This document shows positions 15,999 through 20,339 of a stretch of DNA of 20,339 nucleotides, one piece after another (positions within the stretch are counted from its first letter, which is position 1; each line of letters opens with the position of its first letter). The notes under the pieces are model-generated. The model was not told the DNA's origin. It worked only from the letters and a program-made list of their open reading frames with translations, and did not search any database. Location: positions 1-20,339 of the forward strand of contig CABUVH010000015.1 of assembly GCA_902494935.1 (NCBI GenBank), written 5' to 3'. Source of the DNA: an uncultured Collinsella sp. Lineage in GTDB: Bacteria; Actinomycetota; Coriobacteriia; Coriobacteriales; Coriobacteriaceae. The position numbers and the translations under genes are program-made.

Positions 15999-17504
15999 CT
16001 ATTGGGGAAGCTCAATTTCGGCTTCCGACGGGATGCGGAAGTAGGTTTCGGTCCAGTCGGTGAGCTTGTGCTCGAGCTCGCGGGTGATGGCGCCATCGAG
16101 CATGCGCCAGGTCCAGTTGCCGCCCAGGGTGGCGGGGGTGTTGATGCGCGCCTCGTTGCCCAGATTGAGCAGGTCCTGCATGGTGTAGATGCAGGTATCG
16201 CTCACGCTGGCGGCGATGGTGCGGTTGAGTGCATCGGCCATGGACTCGCCTGCCTGCTGGTGGGTGTACAGGGCCGCCTGTTCGCGCTGGCGCGGGGTGG
16301 CCGTTCCCTCAAACCAACCGCGCGCCGTCTCGTTGTCGTGCGTGCCCACATAGGCGACGGTGTTGGCAATGTAGTTGTGCGGCAGGTAGTACGAGTTGGT
16401 ACCCTCAAAGGCGAACTGCAAGATCTTCATGCCGGGGAAGCCCGAGTTGTCGCGCATGTCGATGACGCCGGGGGTGAGGAAGCCCAGGTCTTCGGCGATG
16501 ATGGGCAGCGTGCCGAGCTTTTCCTCGAGCGTCTTGAAGAACTTGAGGCCGGGGCCCTGCGTCCACGAACCGTAGGACGAATCGGGTGAGGAGAACGGCA
16601 CCTCCCAATAGGCCTCGAAGCCGCGGAAGTGATCCAGGCGGATGACATCGTACATGTCGAGGGCGGCGCGGATGCGGCCCTCCCACCAGGAGAAACCGTC
16701 GGCCTCCATGGCGTCCCAGTCGTAGATGGGATTGCCCCAGTACTGGCCGGTGGCCGAGAACTGGTCGGGCGGCGTGCCGGCGACGCTCACGGGATTGCCG
16801 GCGGCGTCGATCTTAAAGAGCTCAGGCGTCGCCCACATCTCGACGGAGTCACGCGAGACATAGATGGGCAGGTCGCCGATGATGAGAATGTCGCGCTCGT
16901 TGGCATAGGCCTTGAGGCGGCTCCACTGGCGATCGAAGAAGTACTGTGTCATCTGGTGGTAGAGCATACGCGCCGGATGGTCGGCGCAGACCTTGGCGGA
17001 AGCCTCGCCGCGGGTGCGGAGCTCCGCGGGCCACTCCCAAAATGCCTTGAGACCGCACTCCTCTTTGACGGTCATGAACTCACAGTAGGGGATGAGCCAG
17101 TCCTCGTTGGCCTGGATAAAGTCATCGAAATCGGCCGGCTTGTCGGCAGCAAAGCGCTCAGCGGCGCGGTCGAGAATCTGACGGCGGCCGCCAAAGATAG
17201 CGCCGTAGTCGACATTGCTGGGATCGGATCCCAGATACACGCCATCGATATCGCGCTGCTCCAGATACCCTGCCTCGATAAGCTCGGCAAAGTCGATAAA
17301 GTTGGGGTTGCCCGCGCGGGCCGAGAACGACTGATAGGGCGAATCGCCATAGCTGGTCGTCGTAAGGGGCAGAATCTGCCAGTAATGTTGTTTGCACGAG
17401 GCGAGAAAATCGACGAAGTCGTAGGCATTCCAGCCAAAGCCGCCGATTCCGTATGGTCCGGGCAGAGATGAGACGGGCATGAGGACGCCGCTTGCACGCT
17501 CCAT
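15999..17504 (-). CDS. malQ: 4-alpha-glucanotransferase (amylomaltase, GH77)
   Basis: The product is 501 aa from ATG 17504, with GGTGAG seven bases upstream and the family start ERASGVLMPVSSLPGPYGIG. TTG 17519 and GTG 17516 upstream are possible but poorer. The enzyme transfers alpha-1,4-glucan segments between maltodextrins and releases glucose, in the cytoplasm. The GH77 catalytic residues are visible: nucleophile Asp291 in IRLDHFRGFE, acid/base Glu338 in IIAEDLG and Asp390 in THDNE. Length is the usual 500. An upstream promoter with an operator-like site suggests control by the TreR-like regulator, and glgP follows on the same strand. Confidence 0.97.
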   Translation of the reverse strand: MERASGVLMPVSSLPGPYGIGGFGWNAYDFVDFLASCKQHYWQILPLTTTSYGDSPYQSFSARAGNPNFIDFAELIEAGYLEQRDIDGVYLGSDPSNVDYGAIFGGRRQILDRAAERFAADKPADFDDFIQANEDWLIPYCEFMTVKEECGLKAFWEWPAELRTRGEASAKVCADHPARMLYHQMTQYFFDRQWSRLKAYANERDILIIGDLPIYVSRDSVEMWATPELFKIDAAGNPVSVAGTPPDQFSATGQYWGNPIYDWDAMEADGFSWWEGRIRAALDMYDVIRLDHFRGFEAYWEVPFSSPDSSYGSWTQGPGLKFFKTLEEKLGTLPIIAEDLGFLTPGVIDMRDNSGFPGMKILQFAFEGTNSYYLPHNYIANTVAYVGTHDNETARGWFEGTATPRQREQAALYTHQQAGESMADALNRTIAASVSDTCIYTMQDLLNLGNEARINTPATLGGNWTWRMLDGAITRELEHKLTDWTETYFRIPSEAEIELPQ

Positions 17505-17589
17505 GAATGCGCTCACCAACCTTCTTGTTGTGGGGTCGGCCTGCCGATGGATGTGCAGTCCGCCTCCGATGTTCTGATTCGATACGCCT

Positions 17590-17619
17590 ATTGTAAAACA
17601 TGTTGTTTAAACATGTACA
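17590..17619 (-). promoter_or_regulatory. Probable malQ(-glgP) promoter
   Basis: On the minus strand TGTACA (17619-17614, four of six), an 18-base spacer and TACAAT (17595-17590, five of six). The spacer contains the operator-like site O5. The malQ start is about 86 bases downstream of the -10. Confidence 0.5.
17603..17614. promoter_or_regulatory. Candidate TreR operator O5 (malQ promoter)
   Basis: TTGTTTAAACAT matches the consensus at 11 of 12 positions and lies between the proposed -35 and -10. It is set in a larger ACATG...ACATGT palindrome (17598-17616). Confidence 0.6.
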
Positions 17620-17668
17620 GGCAAGATAAAAAAGTTGGTCGATTTTCGGCGAATGGTTACATGCCATG

Positions 17669-17702
17669 AAAAAGCCCCGACCTCACAACGTGAGATCGGG
17701 GC
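17669..17702 (-). terminator. Terminator of galE
   Basis: On the minus strand GCCCCGA pairs with TCGGGGC, then after one mismatch CTCAC pairs with GTGAG around a three-base loop, followed by TTTTTC (17673-17668). It starts 22 bases after the galE stop codon. Confidence 0.9.
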
Positions 17703-17724
17703 AAGAGCGGTATGTAGGTTTTTG

Positions 17725-18786
17725 CTACTCGGCGTCGGCGAAGCCGTTGGGGTTGTGGCTCTGCCAGTTCCAGCTATCGCGGCACATATCCGCGATGTCG
17801 TACTGAGCCTTCCAGCCCATCATGCGCTCGGCCTTGGAGGCATCGCACCAGTTGGCGGCGATATCGCCGGCACGGCGCTCGCGAATCACATAGGGCAGCT
17901 CCTTGCCGCAGGCCTTGGAGAAGGCGGCGACGACCTCGAGCACCGAGGTGCCGGTGCCGGTGCCCAGGTTAAAGATCTCGACGCCGGTCTTGCCGTTCAT
18001 CCAGTTGAGGGCGGCAACGTGGCCCGAGGCCAGATCGCACACATGGATGTAGTCGCGAACGCCGGTACCATCGGGCGTGGGGTAGTCGTTGCCAAAGACC
18101 TGAACGGCCTCGAGCTTGCCCACGGCAACCTGCGCGACATAGGGCACCAGGTTGTTGGGGATGCCCTTGGGGTCCTCGCCGATCAGGCCCGACGGATGGG
18201 CGCCGATGGGATTGAAGTAGCGGAGCAGCACGACGTCCCACTCGAGGTCGGCGGTGTGTACGTCCATAAGGATCTGCTCAATCATCCACTTGGTCCAGCC
18301 ATAGGGGTTGGTCGCGGGCTTCTTGGGGTCTTCCTCGGTGACGGGCGGGTTGTCCGGATCGCCGTAGACGGTCGAGGAGCTCGAGAAGATGATGGACTTG
18401 CAGCCATGGTTGCGCATGACGTCGATGAGCACCAGGGTGTTCTCGATGTTGTTGTGATAGTACTCGACGGGCTTGCTCACCGACTCGCCGACGGCCTTAA
18501 AGCCGGCGAAGTGGATGACGCGGTCGATCTGATGGGTGTCGAAGATCTTGTTCATGGCCTCGCGGTCGAGCACGTTGGCCTCGTAGAAGGTGAGGTTCTT
18601 GGCAGCCTCTTCGCCCACGATGGTCTTGACGCGGTCGACGGCGACGGCGCTGGAGTTGGAGAGATCATCGACGATGACGACCTGGTAGCCGCCCTCGAGC
18701 AGCTGAACGACGGTGTGCGAGCCGATAAAGCCGGCGCCACCGGTTACGAGGACGCAGGTGTCTTTGGGGTCGAGTGCTTTGGACAT
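17725..18786 (-). CDS. galE: UDP-glucose 4-epimerase
   Basis: The product is 353 aa. ATG 18786 has AGGAG six bases upstream. It interconverts UDP-glucose and UDP-galactose with bound NAD, in the cytoplasm. It is a short-chain dehydrogenase of the extended type: NAD-binding GGAGFIGSH (16-24), VDDLSNSS, HFAGFKAVGES (92-102), catalytic Ser137 in FSSSSTVYG and YGWTK with Tyr162 and Lys166, spaced 25 residues apart as in E. coli GalE. RYFNPIGAHPSG and RDYIHVCDLA are further family marks. Length is slightly above the 338 of E. coli. No galK or galT lies in the window, so it may serve envelope polysaccharide synthesis as well as galactose use. Confidence 0.97.
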   Translation of the reverse strand: MSKALDPKDTCVLVTGGAGFIGSHTVVQLLEGGYQVVIVDDLSNSSAVAVDRVKTIVGEEAAKNLTFYEANVLDREAMNKIFDTHQIDRVIHFAGFKAVGESVSKPVEYYHNNIENTLVLIDVMRNHGCKSIIFSSSSTVYGDPDNPPVTEEDPKKPATNPYGWTKWMIEQILMDVHTADLEWDVVLLRYFNPIGAHPSGLIGEDPKGIPNNLVPYVAQVAVGKLEAVQVFGNDYPTPDGTGVRDYIHVCDLASGHVAALNWMNGKTGVEIFNLGTGTGTSVLEVVAAFSKACGKELPYVIRERRAGDIAANWCDASKAERMMGWKAQYDIADMCRDSWNWQSHNPNGFADAE

Positions 18787-18823
18787 GTAGTCTCCTATCG
18801 AATCAGGAACACTTCTTCAGGGG

Positions 18824-18829
18824 AGTATA
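18824..18829 (-). promoter_or_regulatory. Probable -10 element of galE
   Basis: TATACT on the minus strand (five of six to TATAAT), 38 bases upstream of the start codon. No convincing -35 was found at 16-18 bases. Confidence 0.4.
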
Positions 18830-18981
18830 GCGCAGGCAGGGGCACCCAAAACGTGCAGGGCAGGAAAAGCAGATGAACATGCTAACGTACTCATTGAAAT
18901 GTTTGGCGTGGGCATACCCTCGACTTTGACGTTTGCATACGAGCCGCCGACCATACGGTTTGCTGCCGTTCGTGGAAATCG

Positions 18982-19009
18982 TTGGGATGCGCCGGATGTA
19001 CGCTAATAT
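18982..19009 (+). promoter_or_regulatory. Possible promoter of the cell-wall hydrolase gene
   Basis: TTGGGA (18982-18987), 16-base spacer, TAATAT (19004-19009), 45 bases upstream of the start codon. A TATAAA at 19027-19032 is an alternative -10 without a good -35. Nothing else is recognised in the 18830-19053 gap. Confidence 0.35.
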
Positions 19010-19053
19010 GTATGAGTTGAGCGACATATAAATAAACATGTAACGGAGTAGAT

Positions 19054-20259
19054 ATGTCACCAAACAGCGATTCCATCCTTTCCCAGGAGCTTTCGCGTCG
19101 CACTGCCCTCAAGGCCCTGTTCGGCGTAGCTTCTGCAGCCGTTCTTTTTGGTCTGCCCGCTCGCGCCCATGCTGCGGAGGCCACCAAGGAAACCACCGAC
19201 AAGCTCAATGCGGCCCAGGCTCAGCTTGACGAGGTCCAGGCCCAGCTCGACAGCATCGCAAATGAATACGCGGCGCTGGCCAACAAGAACGCCCAGACCC
19301 TCAACGATATCGAGGGCGTACAGGGCCAGATTGACAGCACGCAGGCGCAGATTGACGAAAAGAAGGCCGAGCTCAAAAAGAAGCGCGGCGATCTTTCCGA
19401 TCGCGTTTCCGCCAGCTATAAGTCGGGCGGCACCAACATCCTGTCGCTGCTGCTCGCCTCGGGTTCGTTTGAGGAACTCGTCGCCAATGCGCACTATGTT
19501 GAGAAGATCAACAAGAGCGACCGCGACGCCATCGAGGACATTCAGGCCATCCAGGAAGAGCTCGATGCGCAAAAGACCGAGCTTGAGTCGCAGAAGGACG
19601 ACTTGGAGAAGCTCAAGGACCAGCAGACTGCCCAGATGCAGGACATGCAGGCCAAGCAGCAAGAGGTCCAGACCGTGCTGAGCGGTCTTTCCGACGACGT
19701 CAAGGAGCTCATGGCTCAGCGCGATTCCGAGATCCTCGCTGCCGCCCAGGCTGAGGAGGCTGCCAGGAAGGCCGCCGCTGCCGCGGCCGCCGCGAACAAG
19801 AACAATTCCTACTCGGGTGGTTCGAGCTCGGGTGGTGGATCGTACGCGCCCGGAACTCCGCAGCAGAATGCCGGCTCGGGCAAGCAGCAGGCCGTCGTCA
19901 ACGCGTGCTACTCCACGCCTTCGCCGGGTCAGAACTGGTGCGCGGCGTGGGTTACCAATGTCTTCCGTAACGCCGGCGTTGGCTACTTTGGCGGTAACGC
20001 GTGCGATATGTTTAACGCCTGGTGCTATAGCTCCGACCGCTCGGCGCTGCAGGTGGGCATGATTGTTGCCGACTCATCGCATAGCGGTACCGGCATACCG
20101 GGCCTGATCTATGGCCACGTGGGCATTTACGTTGGCGGCGGCATCGTTATGAGCAACGAGGGCGCCATTACGTCTAAGTCGCTTGACTCGTTTATTAGCT
20201 TCTATGGCACTGGCTCTGGCGTGCGCTGGGGCTGGCTCGGCGGTATTGCGCTGTCGTAA
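19054..20259 (+). CDS. Tat-exported coiled-coil peptidoglycan hydrolase (PcsB/CwlO-like, CHAP or NlpC/P60-type C-terminus)
   Basis: The product is 401 aa. ATG 19054 has GGAG five bases upstream. Residues 12-41 form a signal peptide with a twin-arginine motif (SRRTALK), a hydrophobic core and probable cleavage after ARAHA. Residues 42-245 are a long coiled coil with heptad-like repeats (LDEVQAQLDS, KTELESQKDDLEKLKD) interrupted by an ISLLLASGSFEEL-like hinge (about 128-142), as in PcsB, CwlO and RipC regulators driven by FtsEX. A Ser/Gly/Asn linker (about 248-275) leads to a cysteine peptidase domain: Cys296 in NWCAAWV, His355 in YGHVGIYVG, third polar residue probably near 368. Extra cysteines (285, 317, 324) could form disulfides outside the membrane. 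It would cut peptidoglycan peptide cross-links or amide bonds for cell separation. The exact bond and the CHAP versus NlpC/P60 choice are not settled. Confidence 0.92.
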   Translation: MSPNSDSILSQELSRRTALKALFGVASAAVLFGLPARAHAAEATKETTDKLNAAQAQLDEVQAQLDSIANEYAALANKNAQTLNDIEGVQGQIDSTQAQIDEKKAELKKKRGDLSDRVSASYKSGGTNILSLLLASGSFEELVANAHYVEKINKSDRDAIEDIQAIQEELDAQKTELESQKDDLEKLKDQQTAQMQDMQAKQQEVQTVLSGLSDDVKELMAQRDSEILAAAQAEEAARKAAAAAAAANKNNSYSGGSSSGGGSYAPGTPQQNAGSGKQQAVVNACYSTPSPGQNWCAAWVTNVFRNAGVGYFGGNACDMFNAWCYSSDRSALQVGMIVADSSHSGTGIPGLIYGHVGIYVGGGIVMSNEGAITSKSLDSFISFYGTGSGVRWGWLGGIALS

Positions 20260-20311
20260 AGCCGACTGGGCCGCGTGCCCGCCCGCAATATATTTGATTG
20301 CCTGCTCGGGC

Positions 20312-20339
20312 AGTCCTGCGCAAGACGAAGGCCACATTA
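20312..20339. repeat. Palindromic repeat, copy 2 (cut by the window end)
   Basis: This 28-base stretch ending GGCCACATTA is 25/28 identical to 2491-2518. By analogy with copy 1 it should continue beyond the window as AGTGGCC... and close a hairpin. Fifty bases past the hydrolase stop, it may be its terminator. Just before it, GCCCG/CGGGC and GCAAT/ATTGC form a nested hairpin (about 20277-20311). Confidence 0.6.

Noticed and set aside
14229..16589. 786-codon plus-strand open frame
   Set aside because: It lies antisense to glgP and malQ, which have clear family motifs and ribosome sites. Its translation is Val/Gly/Asp/Leu-rich with no motif, as expected for the complement of a high-GC gene.

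Overview
The window looks like a chromosomal segment of a high-GC Actinomycetota gut bacterium. Gene content, codon use and protein style fit the Coriobacteriia, most likely Collinsella or a close relative; this is inference from recalled protein style, as no database was searched. Twelve complete protein genes, one tRNA and the 3' tail of a further gene are supported. Most other long open frames are shadows of these genes.

Layout. 1-72 is the tail of an unidentified gene with a strong terminator. 256-2439 encodes a protein with an N-terminal winged-helix-like region, about 300 disordered charged residues and a C-terminal Toprim domain resembling Wadjet JetD (DUF2220), with no JetA, JetB or JetC partner nearby. 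2440-2776 is structured noncoding DNA: a 34-bp perfect inverted repeat around an inner palindrome whose left half recurs at the window end, then a tRNA-like remnant. On the minus strand follow tRNA-Gln(TTG), a two-repeat peptidoglycan-binding protein with a possibly dead amidase domain, and a polyprenyl synthase.

5073-17519 is an alpha-glucan/alpha-glucoside utilisation region. A PTS permease (EIIC-EIIB) fused to a HAD phosphatase is divergent from a TreR-like GntR regulator. A CUT1 sugar ABC operon follows (binding lipoprotein, two permeases, ATPase). Convergent to it lie 4-alpha-glucanotransferase (malQ) and glycogen/maltodextrin phosphorylase (glgP). Five near-palindromic sites close to TTGTTTAAACAA lie between the PTS gene and treR, upstream of the ABC operon and upstream of malQ. 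This suggests one regulator controls import by both routes and cytoplasmic breakdown. The model is that oligosaccharides enter through the ABC system and are processed by MalQ and GlgP to glucose and glucose-1-phosphate. Disaccharides enter phosphorylated through the PTS fusion, whose own phosphatase domain may remove the phosphate.

Between the ABC operon and glgP is a cluster of three 57-bp hairpin elements (15-27-15 geometry). After malQ come galE (minus strand) and a Tat-exported coiled-coil cell-wall hydrolase with a Cys/His catalytic domain (plus strand). The best candidates for undescribed biology are the orphan JetD-like protein, the PTS-HAD fusion with its TreR regulon, and the hairpin array.
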